Shown: positions 36,192 through 45,466 of the stretch, one piece after another | Layout of the letters: each line of letters opens with the position of its first letter | Numbering within the stretch: position 1 is the first letter of the stretch | Origin: Streptomyces taklimakanensis | Lineage (GTDB): Bacteria; Actinomycetota; Actinomycetes; Streptomycetales; Streptomycetaceae | Length of the DNA stretch: 64,000 nucleotides | NCBI RefSeq assembly: GCF_009709575.1 | Contig: NZ_WIXO01000001.1 | Span: forward strand, 682,001 to 746,000 | Direction: 5' to 3' | The notes under the pieces: model-generated | What the model was told of the DNA's origin: nothing | The model's database searches: none | The model's input: only the letters and a program-made list of their open reading frames with translations | Program-made: the position numbers and the translations under genes

Positions 36192-36820
36192 TGACCAGCC
36201 ACTGCACCGGGTAGAAGGCGAAGGAGATCTCACCCAGCCACCGCATGGTCCGGCTGCGCAACCAGGTCCGGCGCCCCTTGACATCCGGCACCGCCACGGC
36301 GGGGATGATCAGCGCCACCGGCACGACGGTCGCGGCGACCAACCCGTACACCGCGGGCAGGTGCGGGGCCAGCACGTAGCAGCCCGGGAACAGCAGGACC
36401 GGCGGGAGCACTCCCATGTCGATCCACCGCCCGGTCCGCACGATCCGCGCCATCACCATGCCGAGCACGAAGTCCAGGACCCGGGTGGCCGGCAGGATGT
36501 AGAGCGCCCAGCAGGCGAGGGCGGGCAGCGCCATGACGATCGCCGCGATACCGCCCGCCCACGCCACAGGCGCTCGGGACGGATCCGCGCCGTCCACCGG
36601 TACAGCAGTGGGAAGAGCAGGTGGAACAGGGTCTCGCAGGCCAGGGACCAGTTCGGCTCGTCGACGCTGAAGTACACGGCGATGTCCGGAACCCAGGACT
36701 GCACCGGCAGTGGGTTCAGCACGGCCGTGGTGAACGGCACGGTCGCCCCCGCGAAGAGCACCAGCGCCAGGACGAAGGTCACCAGGTGGTTGGGGAAGTG
36801 GGCGTGCGAGTCCGGCCCCC
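36070..36820 (-). pseudogene. Frameshifted acyltransferase-3 (OafA-like) gene
   Basis: Two frames together spell the C-terminal two thirds of a membrane acyltransferase: [40 protein letters not shown] and LLYRWTARIRPERLW (36815 to about 36560), then after a shift WAGGIAAIVMALPALACWAL, ATRVLDFVLGMVMARIV and MRWLGEISFAFYPVQWLVIK down to about 36080. The N-terminal HxxxxD active-site part is missing and the C-terminal end is cut at the NmrA-like gene. At 36820-36835 it joins a fragment of an FAD monooxygenase. Confidence 0.75.
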
Positions 36821-36829
36821 GCCGCCGGC

Positions 36830-37396
36830 GACGTGCCGGCGCAGCGTGAGGGACCCGAGCGCGGCGACCGTCATCCCCTGCGCGTGGGTCGGGTTGAAGC
36901 CGCACACCGCGTCCCCCGTCACCAGCAGCCCGGCGGGGAAGCGGTCCAGGTGTTCGTAGCGCCGTCGGAGGCCGGCGGGGAACCGGTACGCCACGGGGTC
37001 GTCGAGGGGTTCGCCGTCGAGCAGCGCCTCGTGGATCTCGGGCGAGGAGAGGGACTTGAGGAAGTCCAGGAACCCCTCGGGCTCGGTGGGCGGAAGGTCG
37101 CCGAGGATGCCGTAGGCCGTCACCACGTAGCGGTGGTCGCCGTCGATGCGCGCGCAGACGCCGCCGCGGGGGTGGTCGGGGGGGCGCGACGAGTCGATGG
37201 AGATGTCCCCGGGGGGAACGGCTCGCTCTCCAGCCGGTAGTGGCGGGTGGTGTAGCCCAGGCCGATCCTGAGCTTCTCCTCCTCCACCTGCGGATGGCCG
37301 GCCTCCTTCAGCCACAGGGGGGTGCGCGAGCCGCGGCCGGTGGTGTCGACGACCGGGTCGGCGTCGAGGGAGAGGACCGCGCCACCGCCCCTGTTG
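36830..37396 (-). pseudogene. Fragmented FAD-dependent monooxygenase
   Basis: Internal and C-terminal parts of a flavin hydroxylase remain: [40 protein letters not shown] and [16 protein letters not shown] (about 37396-37215), then after a frameshift in a C/G run, [40 protein letters not shown] and [20 protein letters not shown], the conserved GD FAD-phosphate motif. The N-terminal FAD-binding fold is missing and the end runs into the acyltransferase relic. The enzyme type is seen around polyketide oxidation and may be a scrap of a lost biosynthetic locus. Confidence 0.7.
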
Positions 37397-37778
37397 TCCG
37401 CCGCCGCTCGACACGGGTCGGCCGCGGCCGGAAGCTGACGAGAGAGAACACTCCGAAAGACGCCCGGAGGCTATCCGGAGGGGCTTCATGCTCCGCCCAC
37501 CGTCGGGTAACGGCCGGATCCGGCCGGCGGCGGCCGGCTCCGTTACCGTCCGGTGACCGCACCGGCTCCGGCGAACGCGCGCGGGCCGGACGGCGCCCGC
37601 CCCTTCCGGTCGGTGGCGTGCCGGCGCACCGGACCACCGGACCACCACCGGAGCCCGGGGCGGGCGTCTCCCGCCCCTCCGCGATCGCCGAGGGCACCGG
37701 GCCCGCTCGTCTAGCATGTGGACCGATCAATTCCGATCGCACATCTGAGCGCTTCTCACAGCACGAAACGGAGCACCC
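37397..37778. other. Intergenic region upstream of permease gene
   Basis: About 380 bases between the monooxygenase relic and the permease start. A less GC-rich stretch just ahead of the permease (about 37715-37765) may carry its promoter. No further recognisable monooxygenase sequence was found. Confidence 0.35.
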
Positions 37779-39221
37779 ATGGGCCTCGGCCTGCGCTGGA
37801 CCTTGCACGGCGACGGGCGGACGCCCGCGCCCGGAGCCGTCGTACGGCCCGACGAGCGGCTGTCGTGGCCACGGACGGCGGGGCTGGGCGCACAGCACGT
37901 GGTCGCGATGTTCGGCGCCACCTTCGTCGCCCCGGTGCTCATGGGGCTGGATCCGAACCTCGCCATCATGATGTCGGGCGTCGCCACCATGGTGTTCCTG
38001 CTCATGACGCGCGGTCGGGTGCCGAGCTACCTGGGCTCCAGCCTCTCCTTCGTCGGTGTCGCGGCGGCGATCCGGGCGAGCGGCGGCGACAGCGGGACGA
38101 TCACCGGGGCGCTGCTGGTCGTCGGCGCGGTGCTGCTGGCGGCCGGGTTCGTGGTGCAGCGGTTCGGCGCCCGGATCATCCACGCCGTGATGCCGCCGGT
38201 GGTCACCGGCGCGGTGGTGATGCTGATCGGCTTCAACCTGGCGCCGGTGACGGCCTCGACCTACTGGCCGCAGGACCAGTGGACGGCGCTGCTGACCATG
38301 CTCTTCACCGGGCTGGCCGTGGTGGCGCTGCGCGGCTTCTGGTCACGGGTGGCGATCTTCCTGGGGCTGGTCTTCGGGTACGTCGTCTCCTGGCTCTCCG
38401 ACCTGCTCTTCGGGAGGATCCACTCCCCCGCGGGCGGCGGTGAGGCCGTCGACCACTGGCGGCTGGACCTGACGGGGGTGGCCGAGGCCGACTGGATCGG
38501 GCTGCCCACCCTGCACGCCCCCGAGTTCCGGTGGTCGGCGATCCTGGTGGCGCTGCCGGTGGTGATCGCGTTGATCGCCGAGAACGCGGGCCACGTGAAG
38601 GCCGTCGGCGAGATGACCGGCGACCCGTTGGACGACAAGCTGGGCACCGCGATCGGCGCGGACGGCGCCGCCACGGTGCTGTCCACCGCGGTCGGCGGCC
38701 CGGCCACCACCACGTACTCCGAGAACATCGGCGTGATGGCCGCGACCCGCGTCTACTCCACCGCCGCGTACTGGGCAGCCGCCTGCTTCGCCGTGCTGTT
38801 CGGGCTGTGCCCGAAGTTCGGCGCGGTGATCGCCGCGATCCCCGGCGGCGTGCTCGGCGGCATCACCGTGATCCTCTACGGCATGATCGGCCTGCTGGGC
38901 GCGCAGATCTGGCTCGCGGGCGACGTGGACCTGCGCAATCCGCTGAACCTGGTGCCGGTGGCGGCGGGCGTCATCATCGGCGTCGGCGGGGTCACCCTGG
39001 AGATCACCGACTCCTTCGAACTGAACGGCATCGCGCTGGGCACCATCGTCGTGCTCTCCGGCTACCACGTGCTGCGGGCACTGGCCCCGGCGCACCTGCG
39101 CGAACAGAAGCCGCTGTTGGACGAGGGCACCTCCTCGTACGACACGGACGACGCGCACGACGCGCACGGCGCGCACGGCGCGCACGGCGCGGACGGGAGC
39201 GGCGGCGCCGGCGGGCGGTGA
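37779..39221 (+). CDS. NCS2 uracil/xanthine permease
   Basis: A 480-residue nucleobase permease with about 14 membrane segments. NCS2 landmarks are QHVVAMFGATFVAPVLMG, VPSYLGSSLSFVG, VVTGAVVMLIGFNLAP, the IAENAGHVKAVGEMTG helix with the substrate Glu, and GGPATTTYSENIGVMAATRV (the NxGxxxxTR-type motif). The PATTTYSEN signature fits uracil-type members, though xanthine cannot be excluded. The cytoplasmic tail has a HGAHGAHGA tandem repeat made by a GCGCACGGC DNA repeat. It is followed by a strong terminator. Confidence 0.93.
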   Translation: MGLGLRWTLHGDGRTPAPGAVVRPDERLSWPRTAGLGAQHVVAMFGATFVAPVLMGLDPNLAIMMSGVATMVFLLMTRGRVPSYLGSSLSFVGVAAAIRASGGDSGTITGALLVVGAVLLAAGFVVQRFGARIIHAVMPPVVTGAVVMLIGFNLAPVTASTYWPQDQWTALLTMLFTGLAVVALRGFWSRVAIFLGLVFGYVVSWLSDLLFGRIHSPAGGGEAVDHWRLDLTGVAEADWIGLPTLHAPEFRWSAILVALPVVIALIAENAGHVKAVGEMTGDPLDDKLGTAIGADGAATVLSTAVGGPATTTYSENIGVMAATRVYSTAAYWAAACFAVLFGLCPKFGAVIAAIPGGVLGGITVILYGMIGLLGAQIWLAGDVDLRNPLNLVPVAAGVIIGVGGVTLEITDSFELNGIALGTIVVLSGYHVLRALAPAHLREQKPLLDEGTSSYDTDDAHDAHGAHGAHGADGSGGAGGR

Positions 39222-39235
39222 CCGCGCCCGTTCCC

Positions 39236-39266
39236 GGTGCCCCGGACCACCGCGGTCCGGGGCACC
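39236..39266 (+). terminator. Hairpin terminator of permease gene
   Basis: Perfect 13-bp stem (GGTGCCCCGGACC / GGTCCGGGGCACC) with a 5-base loop, 14 bases after the permease stop. Confidence 0.8.
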
Positions 39267-39477
39267 GCCCTTCGTGGCGACCGGGGTGAGCGCCGACCGG
39301 CCCCGATCGGCCTTCCGTTCGAACGTCCGACCGGCCGAGACTCGGCGCGGCGAGATCCCCACCGCTCCGGCGCCCGCGCCCTCTTCCCCTCCCGTGCCTC
39401 CTTTCGGACGTCGCCCGTTTCGGGGGTGCTTCCCGCACCGCCCCCTACGGTCGGTGCCCGCCTGCCACGCTGGGCGC

Positions 39478-40272
39478 ATGACGACGACGCAGTACGAACC
39501 GGCCGTCGGGTCGGTCGGCGCCACGACCCCCACGGCCCCCACGGCCCCCGCCCCGTTCACCGCCATGGACCGGGTGGACCGGGTGATCGCGCGGATGCGG
39601 TCGCTGGACGAGGAACTGCCCCGCCACGACGGGGTGGCGGTCTTCAACCGGACGTACCTGACGGTGACGCTGCGGGTGCGCCGGCACCTCGCCGACGGTC
39701 TCCTCCCCCGCCCCCGGGCCGCCGCCGCGCTGGCGGCGGTCTTCGCCCACCGCTACCTGGACGTCGTCGACCGCGACGCCGTCGGCGCGCCCCTCCCCGT
39801 CTGTTGGCGGCCGCTGTTCCGGTCCCGCCACCACCCCGGGGTGCGTCCGGTGCAGTTCGCACTGGCGGGGATCAACGCGCACGTCGGTCACGACCTGGCG
39901 CTGGCCGTGGTGGCCACCGCGCGCTCACTGGGCTGCGAACCCTCGGCCCTCCAGGGGGCCTTCGACCGGATCGGGGACGTCCTGGTCGAGTCGGAGGAGG
40001 GGATCCGCGAGGAACTGATGCCCGGCCCCGACCCGCTGGACGTGACCGATCCCCTCACCCACCTGGTGGCGGGCTGGAGCATGGAACGGTCCCGGGACGC
40101 GGCCTGGTCGGCGGCGCGGCTGCTGTGGAGCATGCGGCGGCTGCCGGAGCTGGCCGAGGAGTTCACCGAGCGGCTGGACGCGGGGGTGGGCCTGGTCGGC
40201 CGCTTCCTGCTCACCCCGCTGGAGCGCCGCCCGGGCTCCCGTCCGGCGGCCTGGTCCCTGCTGTGCGACTGA
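39478..40272 (+). CDS. DUF5995 family protein
   Basis: A 264-residue protein matching the DUF5995 pattern: DGVAVFNRTYLTVTLRVRRH, FAHRYLDVVDR, W-PLF, and VRPVQFALAGINAHVGHDLA. The conserved HxxH-like histidines (INAHVGHDL) suggest a metal or catalytic site, but no activity is established. There is no signal peptide, so it is probably cytoplasmic. The start ATG 39478 has no clear ribosome-binding site. It is convergent with the sugar ABC operon, 34 bases from its end. Confidence 0.75.
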   Translation: MTTTQYEPAVGSVGATTPTAPTAPAPFTAMDRVDRVIARMRSLDEELPRHDGVAVFNRTYLTVTLRVRRHLADGLLPRPRAAAALAAVFAHRYLDVVDRDAVGAPLPVCWRPLFRSRHHPGVRPVQFALAGINAHVGHDLALAVVATARSLGCEPSALQGAFDRIGDVLVESEEGIREELMPGPDPLDVTDPLTHLVAGWSMERSRDAAWSAARLLWSMRRLPELAEEFTERLDAGVGLVGRFLLTPLERRPGSRPAAWSLLCD

Positions 40273-40305
40273 CGGGCCGCGGAGGGGCGGTCCGGGCGTC
40301 GCGGC

Positions 40306-41238
40306 TCATCCCTTCAGGCCCGAGCGGGACACCCCCTCGATCACCCAGCGCTGCGCCACCACGTACAGCAGCAGCACGGGGACGCTGGCGATGACGGCAC
40401 CCGCCATCAGCAGGTCGTAGCGGATGTTGTTCGCGCCCTGGAAGTTGGCCAGACCCGCGGGCAGCGTCAGCGAGTCGGGGCTGAGCAGCACGTACAGCGG
40501 CCACAGGAAGTCGTTCCAGTTGGACAGGAAGGCCAGCAGGGCCAGCGTGACCAGGGCGGGGCGGGAGAGTGGGAGGACCACCCTGACGAAGGTCTGCCAC
40601 CGGTTGGCGCCGTCGATCTCGGCGGCCTCCTCCAGTTCGGCGGGCAGCGTCAGGAAGAACTGCCGCAGGAAGAAGACGCCGAACGCGCCGGCCGCCGCCG
40701 GGACGATCACCGCGGGGAGGCTGTCCACCCAGGCCAGTTCGTTGACGATCAGGAAGTTGGGGACCAGCAGGATCACCGGGGGCACGAAGAGGGTGGCCAC
40801 CACACCCGCGAAGATCACCCCCCGGCCGCGGAAGTCCATCCGGGCCAGCGCGTACGCCGCCGGGGCCGCGGTGACCAGCACCAGCAGCGCGTGGGCGGAC
40901 GCCGCCAGCAGGCTGTTGAGGAACCACTGCATGACGGGGCTGTCGGTGGAGCCCAGCACGTGCCGGTAGGCGTCCAGGGTGAACGGGTCGGGTATCCAGC
41001 GCGGTTCGGTGGCCCCGGCCTCGCCGCGGGTCTTGACCGAGGTGACCAGCATGTACAGCAGCGGGCTGAGGTAGAACGCCGCGACGACGGCCAGCACCAG
41101 GTGGAGCAGGGAACGGCGCAACCGCCGCCGGGCGACCGGTCCGGCCTGGGGCGTCCGCCGCTTCGGGGCGGTCTCGTCGCCGCGCGGGGAGGGGGCCGTG
41201 TGGGGGGCGGGGACGGAGGTGGTGCGGGGGGTGGTCAT
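40306..41238 (-). CDS. Carbohydrate ABC transporter permease (MalG type)
   Basis: A 310-residue inner-membrane permease with six helices and the cytoplasmic EAA loop (ELEEAAEIDGANRWQTFVRV) that contacts the ATPase. The AYALARMDFRGRG and FLSNWNDFLWPLYVLLSPDS segments are typical of MalG/LacG-type CUT1 permeases. ATG 41238 overlaps the upstream permease stop (ATGA). No ATPase gene is in the operon, as is normal in Streptomyces, where a shared MsiK-type ATPase serves many sugar importers. Confidence 0.93.
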   Translation of the reverse strand: MTTPRTTSVPAPHTAPSPRGDETAPKRRTPQAGPVARRRLRRSLLHLVLAVVAAFYLSPLLYMLVTSVKTRGEAGATEPRWIPDPFTLDAYRHVLGSTDSPVMQWFLNSLLAASAHALLVLVTAAPAAYALARMDFRGRGVIFAGVVATLFVPPVILLVPNFLIVNELAWVDSLPAVIVPAAAGAFGVFFLRQFFLTLPAELEEAAEIDGANRWQTFVRVVLPLSRPALVTLALLAFLSNWNDFLWPLYVLLSPDSLTLPAGLANFQGANNIRYDLLMAGAVIASVPVLLLYVVAQRWVIEGVSRSGLKG

Positions 41239-42191
41239 CGGTCCTCCTGCCGGTCGCGGAAGATGCGGAAGAGCACCGCGCTGGCGGCCATCAGGGCCAG
41301 GGCGAGCACGAAGCTCATCGCCGAGGCGGTGCCCATCTCGAAGCGGCGCAGACCGGTCTCGGCGATCAGGAAGATCGCGGTCTTGGTCTCGTCCGCCGGT
41401 GCACCGGCCGTGATCAGGTAGGACTGGCCGAACATGTTGGCCGAGGCCAGCAGCGTGGCGTTGACCACGAACAGCAGCACCGGCCGCAGACCGGGCAGGG
41501 TGACGTGCGCGAACCGGGACCAGGCCCCGGCGCCGTCGACCCGGGCGGCCTCGTACAGCTCCGCCGGGATGTCCTGGAGGCCGGCGAGGTAGATGACGGC
41601 GTTGAAGCCGAGCGTCCACCAGACGGTGACGCCCACCAGGGCCCACCAGGCGGCCGGGGTGTCGGTCGTCCACTGGGTGTCGTCGGGCAGCCCGAGCACG
41701 CCGAGGTAGTGGTTGACCATGCCGATGTTGCCGTCGAGCAGGAAGCGCCACAGCAGACCGACGACGGCCACGCCGAGCACGTAGGGGGCGAAGTACACCG
41801 CCCGGTACAGGTCGCGTCCGCGGAAGCGTCCGTTCATCAGCAGTGCGACGAGCAGCGGCACGACGAGCAGGAACGGCAGCGACAGGGCGGTGAAGATCCC
41901 GGTCGCCCGCATCGCCGCCCAGAAGCGCGGCCCGTCCACGCTCGCGGGGTCGAACAGTTCGCGGTAGTTGCCCAACCCGACGAAGGGCTTGGCGGGGAAG
42001 TTGATGTCCCACTCGTGGAGGCTGATCCACAGGCCGTAGCCGATGGGGGCCAGCACGAACGTCGCGAACAGCGCCAGGTACGGCGCCATGAAGACATACG
42101 GCGTCCACCACCGGTAGGGGCGGGTGGCGACCCGGGCCGGAGCCCGGGTCGCGCCCTTGGTGGTCGGCCGTGCGGTCAACCGCAGTGCCAC
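41235..42191 (-). CDS. Carbohydrate ABC transporter permease (MalF type)
   Basis: A 318-residue CUT1 permease: six helices beginning YVFMAPYLALFATFVLAPIG, with the EAA loop (ELYEAARVDGAGAWSRFAHV) and the FMGTASAMSF-like end. It pairs with the MalG-type gene downstream, with a four-base overlap. GTG 42191 is the apparent start, ten bases after the binding-protein gene. Confidence 0.93.
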   Translation of the reverse strand: MALRLTARPTTKGATRAPARVATRPYRWWTPYVFMAPYLALFATFVLAPIGYGLWISLHEWDINFPAKPFVGLGNYRELFDPASVDGPRFWAAMRATGIFTALSLPFLLVVPLLVALLMNGRFRGRDLYRAVYFAPYVLGVAVVGLLWRFLLDGNIGMVNHYLGVLGLPDDTQWTTDTPAAWWALVGVTVWWTLGFNAVIYLAGLQDIPAELYEAARVDGAGAWSRFAHVTLPGLRPVLLFVVNATLLASANMFGQSYLITAGAPADETKTAIFLIAETGLRRFEMGTASAMSFVLALALMAASAVLFRIFRDRQEDR

Positions 42192-42201
42192 GTCGAACGC
42201 C

Positions 42202-43557
42202 TCACTTCGCGTACTTCTGCTTGTTCTCCGCCAGGAGTTTGTCGGCCGCCCGCACGCCCTCGGCCAGCGCCTCGGCGGGCTCGGCCCGCCCCAGGATCGC
42301 CTTCTGGACGGCCAACTCCAGCGCCTTGGCCTGGACGTCGCCGACGCCGGGCAGGGCGGGCGTGAAGTGGAAGACCCCCATGTCCTCGGCGAGCGCGATC
42401 TGCGGCAGCTTCGCCACCTCGGTCTGCTCGCGCACGGAGTTGCGGGCGGGGATCATCCCCGCCTTGGCCCACTCGGTGGACTGCTTGCTCATGTAGTCGA
42501 TGAAGAACTTGGCGGCCTGCACCTTGTTCTCGTCCTTGGCCGCCTGCGAGGTCAGCACGAAGTTGTGCGAGGCGCTCCACACCGCGGCCTTGTCGCCGAT
42601 CACGGGGACCGGCGCCATCTGCCAGTCCAGGTCCTTCGCGTTGGACTTGAGGTCGTTGATCTGCCAGATGCCGTCCCAGGTGAAGCTGACCTTGTTGTTC
42701 TTGAAGGCGTTGTACTGGGCGTCCTGGGCGACCTGGGCGGGGCTGTGGCCCTTGGTGAGCTGCTCCCGCATCCAGCTCAGCGCCTCGACGCCGGTGTCCG
42801 AGCCCCACAGCGCCTCCGTGCCGTCCTCGCTGTACAGTTCGCCGCCGAACTGCCAGAGCAGGGACATGAACATCAGGTGCGCGGGCCACTTGTTGGGCAT
42901 CCAGAACGGGTGCTTGATGCCGGCGTCCCCGAGTTCGGCGAGCGCCTCCTCGTAGCCGGAGCGGTCCGTGGGGGGCTTGTCCAGGCCGGCGCGGGCCAGG
43001 TGCCGGGTGTTGGCGTAGTCGGCCAGGCAGTGCACGTCGAGCGGAACGCTGTAGCGCTTGTCCCGGTAGATGCCGGCCTGCCACACGGCGGGGATGAAGT
43101 CCGACTCCTTCATGCCGAGCGCGGAGACCACGTCGTCCAGGGGGACGAGGGTGCGGCGCGCGGCGAAGGTGGCGACCCAGTCGTTGTGGATGACGGCGAC
43201 GTCGGGGCCCTTGCCCGCGGTGATGGCGGTGGGCAGCGCCGGGTAGAGGTCCTGCCACTGTCGGGTGGTGTTGCGGACCTCGATGCGCCCGGCGTACTCC
43301 TCGTTGAACGCCTCGACCATGGCGCGCATGTGCGGTCCGTCGCCGCCGGTGAAGCCGTTCCAGTACCGCAGGGTCACCTTGGGGCCGTCGTACTCGTCAC
43401 CGGAGAAGCTCGGCGCGTTCTCGGGGGTGCTGTCGTCGGCGCCCACCTTGGTGCCTCCGCCGCAGGCGGTGAGCATGCCGGTGCCGGCCAGGGCTCCGGC
43501 GACCTTGAGGAGGGCGCGGCGCTGCACGGCCGTGCCGCTCGGGGATGTGCCTGGCAT
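42202..43557 (-). CDS. Sugar-binding lipoprotein of ABC importer (Tat-type signal)
   Basis: A 451-residue extracellular solute-binding protein of the CUT1 type. The signal has a twin-arginine motif (QRRALLKVAGAL) and a lipobox LTAC, so it is probably exported folded and lipid-anchored. The mature part has LRYWNGFTGGDGPHMRAMVE and VSFTWDGIWQINDL, typical of sugar binders. It lies between the arabinofuranosidase gene and the two permeases, so the ligand is likely arabinose or arabino-oligosaccharide. Confidence 0.9.
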   Translation of the reverse strand: MPGTSPSGTAVQRRALLKVAGALAGTGMLTACGGGTKVGADDSTPENAPSFSGDEYDGPKVTLRYWNGFTGGDGPHMRAMVEAFNEEYAGRIEVRNTTRQWQDLYPALPTAITAGKGPDVAVIHNDWVATFAARRTLVPLDDVVSALGMKESDFIPAVWQAGIYRDKRYSVPLDVHCLADYANTRHLARAGLDKPPTDRSGYEEALAELGDAGIKHPFWMPNKWPAHLMFMSLLWQFGGELYSEDGTEALWGSDTGVEALSWMREQLTKGHSPAQVAQDAQYNAFKNNKVSFTWDGIWQINDLKSNAKDLDWQMAPVPVIGDKAAVWSASHNFVLTSQAAKDENKVQAAKFFIDYMSKQSTEWAKAGMIPARNSVREQTEVAKLPQIALAEDMGVFHFTPALPGVGDVQAKALELAVQKAILGRAEPAEALAEGVRAADKLLAENKQKYAK

Positions 43558-43668
43558 GTTCTGCTCCTCGTGATGGCTCTGGGGCCGCCCCGGGGCGGCG
43601 AAGGGTGGAGGGGAGGAGTGGGGGTGGAGTGGGTGGAGTGGGGGGAGCGGGGAGGGAGGGGCGGGGTG

Positions 43669-45174
43669 TCAGCGTGTGGCGAGCCGGACCATGGTCCAGG
43701 AGACCGGCGGCAGTTCCACGGTGAGGGTGTCGTCGTCGGCCTCGGTGCCGTTCACCGGGCGCGGCCGGACGCGGTCGGGGTGGTCGGCGGTGTTGACGGC
43801 CGTCGGGTCGTCGTCGGTGAGCACCAGGTGCTCGACCACCCGGGCGCCGGGGAAGGGTCGCAGGCAGGCGGAGAGGGTCAGCGGCGAGGTGCGGTCGCGG
43901 TTGACGGCGAACAGGGCGATCCCACCGCTCTCCTCGTCGTGGGTGGCCGTGGCCCACAGCGCCGGGACCTCGCCGTACTCGGCGGTCTCGATCACCGGCG
44001 AGTCCGCCTCCACGCGCAGTACCGTGCCGCGGGCGTGGCGGGCGGTCTGGGCGAAGGGGTGGAAGATCGTCTGCCGCCAGGCGGGACCGCCGGGCTCGGT
44101 CATGATCGGGGCGATGACGTTGGCGAGTTGGGCCTGGCAGGCGGCTCCGACCCGGTCGGCGTGGCGCAGCAGGGTGATCAGCAGGCTGCCGACGACGACG
44201 GCGTCGGAGACGTCGTAGACGTCCTCGATGAGTCGGGGGGCGGCCTCCCACTCCAGGGAGTCCTCGCCGCCGAAGCGACTCTGGTACCACACGTTCCACT
44301 CGTCGAAGGAGAGCTTGATCTTCTTGCGGTCGCGCAGCTTCGCGCCGACGTGGTCGGCGGTGGCCGTGATCGCGTCGATCATCCGGTCCATCTCGACGGC
44401 GGCGGCCAGGAAGGAGTCGGCGTCGGTGCCCTCGGGGTCGTAGTACGCGTGCAGGGAGACGTAGTCGACGAACTCGTAGGTGTGTTCCAGGACGGTCGCC
44501 TCCCAGGAGGCGAAGGTGGGGATGTGGGCGTTGGAGCTGCCGCAGGCCACCAGTTCCAGGGAGGGGTCGAAGCGCTTCATGGCGCGGGCGGTCTCGGCGG
44601 CCAGCCGGCCGTACTCGTGGGCCGTCTTGTGGCCCATCTGCCAGGGGCCGTCCAGTTCGTTGCCCAGGCACCACAGTCGGATGTCGTGCGGGTCGGGCAC
44701 CCCGTGGGAGCGGCGCAGTTCGGAGTGGGCGGTGCCGCCGGGGTGGTTGGCGTACTCCAGCAGGGCGAGGGCCTCGGCGGTGCCGCGGGTGCCGAGGTTG
44801 AGCGCCATCATCGGCTCCACGCCGGCCTTGGCGGTCCAGGCCATGAACTCGTTGAGGCCGAAGGCGTTGCTCTCGATGCTGCGCCAGGCCAGGTCCAGCC
44901 GGGTGGGGCGCTCCTGGCGGGGGCCGACGCCGTCCTCCCAGCGGTGGTTGGAGACGTAGTTGCCGCCGGGGTAGCGGACGAGGGTGACGCCGAGTTCGCG
45001 GACGAGGTCCAGCACGTCGGTGCGGAACCCGTCGGCGTCGGCCGTCGGGTGGTCGGGCTCGTGGATCCCGGTGTAGACCGTCCGTCCCATGTGCTCGACG
45101 AAGGAGCCGAACAGGCGCCGGTCGACGGTGCCGACGCGGAAACCCGGATCGAGGGTGAGACGAGCGGTGGGCAT
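43669..45174 (-). CDS. GH51 alpha-L-arabinofuranosidase
   Basis: A 501-residue GH51 enzyme that releases terminal arabinose from arabinoxylan or arabinan fragments. The TIM barrel shows RYPGGNYVSNHRWEDGVGP, the acid/base Glu173 in WCLGNELDGPW and the nucleophile Glu292 in LSFDEWNVWY; a C-terminal beta domain follows. There is no signal peptide, so it acts inside the cell on imported oligosaccharides, matching its position as first gene before the ABC importer. The start is ATG 45174. A LacI-type operator lies about 100 bases upstream. Confidence 0.95.
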   Translation of the reverse strand: MPTARLTLDPGFRVGTVDRRLFGSFVEHMGRTVYTGIHEPDHPTADADGFRTDVLDLVRELGVTLVRYPGGNYVSNHRWEDGVGPRQERPTRLDLAWRSIESNAFGLNEFMAWTAKAGVEPMMALNLGTRGTAEALALLEYANHPGGTAHSELRRSHGVPDPHDIRLWCLGNELDGPWQMGHKTAHEYGRLAAETARAMKRFDPSLELVACGSSNAHIPTFASWEATVLEHTYEFVDYVSLHAYYDPEGTDADSFLAAAVEMDRMIDAITATADHVGAKLRDRKKIKLSFDEWNVWYQSRFGGEDSLEWEAAPRLIEDVYDVSDAVVVGSLLITLLRHADRVGAACQAQLANVIAPIMTEPGGPAWRQTIFHPFAQTARHARGTVLRVEADSPVIETAEYGEVPALWATATHDEESGGIALFAVNRDRTSPLTLSACLRPFPGARVVEHLVLTDDDPTAVNTADHPDRVRPRPVNGTEADDDTLTVELPPVSWTMVRLATR

Positions 45175-45268
45175 GGGGACTCCCTGCTGGTACCGGTTGG
45201 GATGGGGCCGGCGACGGGTCTCGCCATCGGTCGTCGCCGACGGGGACGGCTGCCGTGCGCTGATACGA

Positions 45269-45293
45269 TTACATCGTTGAAACAGCGTTGTAA
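45269..45293. promoter_or_regulatory. LacI-type operator with overlapping divergent promoters
   Basis: Imperfect palindrome with outer arms TTACA/TGTAA and a direct CGTTG repeat inside, in an AT-rich island between the GH51 operon and the LacI gene. On the plus strand TTACAT / 16 bp / TAAATA gives a promoter for the regulator. On the minus strand TTTACA / 17 bp / TAATCG overlaps it. The regulator could thus control both directions. Confidence 0.65.
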
Positions 45294-45466
45294 ATAGGCC
45301 GTGTCCCGGTTCTTGCCGGCCGGGCGGGACGCGCCGACGGACACGGAGTGGTATCGACCTCTGGAACCGACGGCCGGGTCCGTCCGCACCGCCCCCGTCG
45401 ATGTGCCAGGGTGATCGGTACCGCTTCGCGAGGGGGCACCGGTCGGTGCCGGTGGAGGTGATGGAT

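Noticed and set aside
42124..45297. Very long open frame of more than 1000 codons antisense to the arabinoside operon
   Set aside because: It is a by-product of GC-rich codon use in the real genes on the other strand; the product is Gly/Val/His-rich low complexity with no family match and no suitable start.
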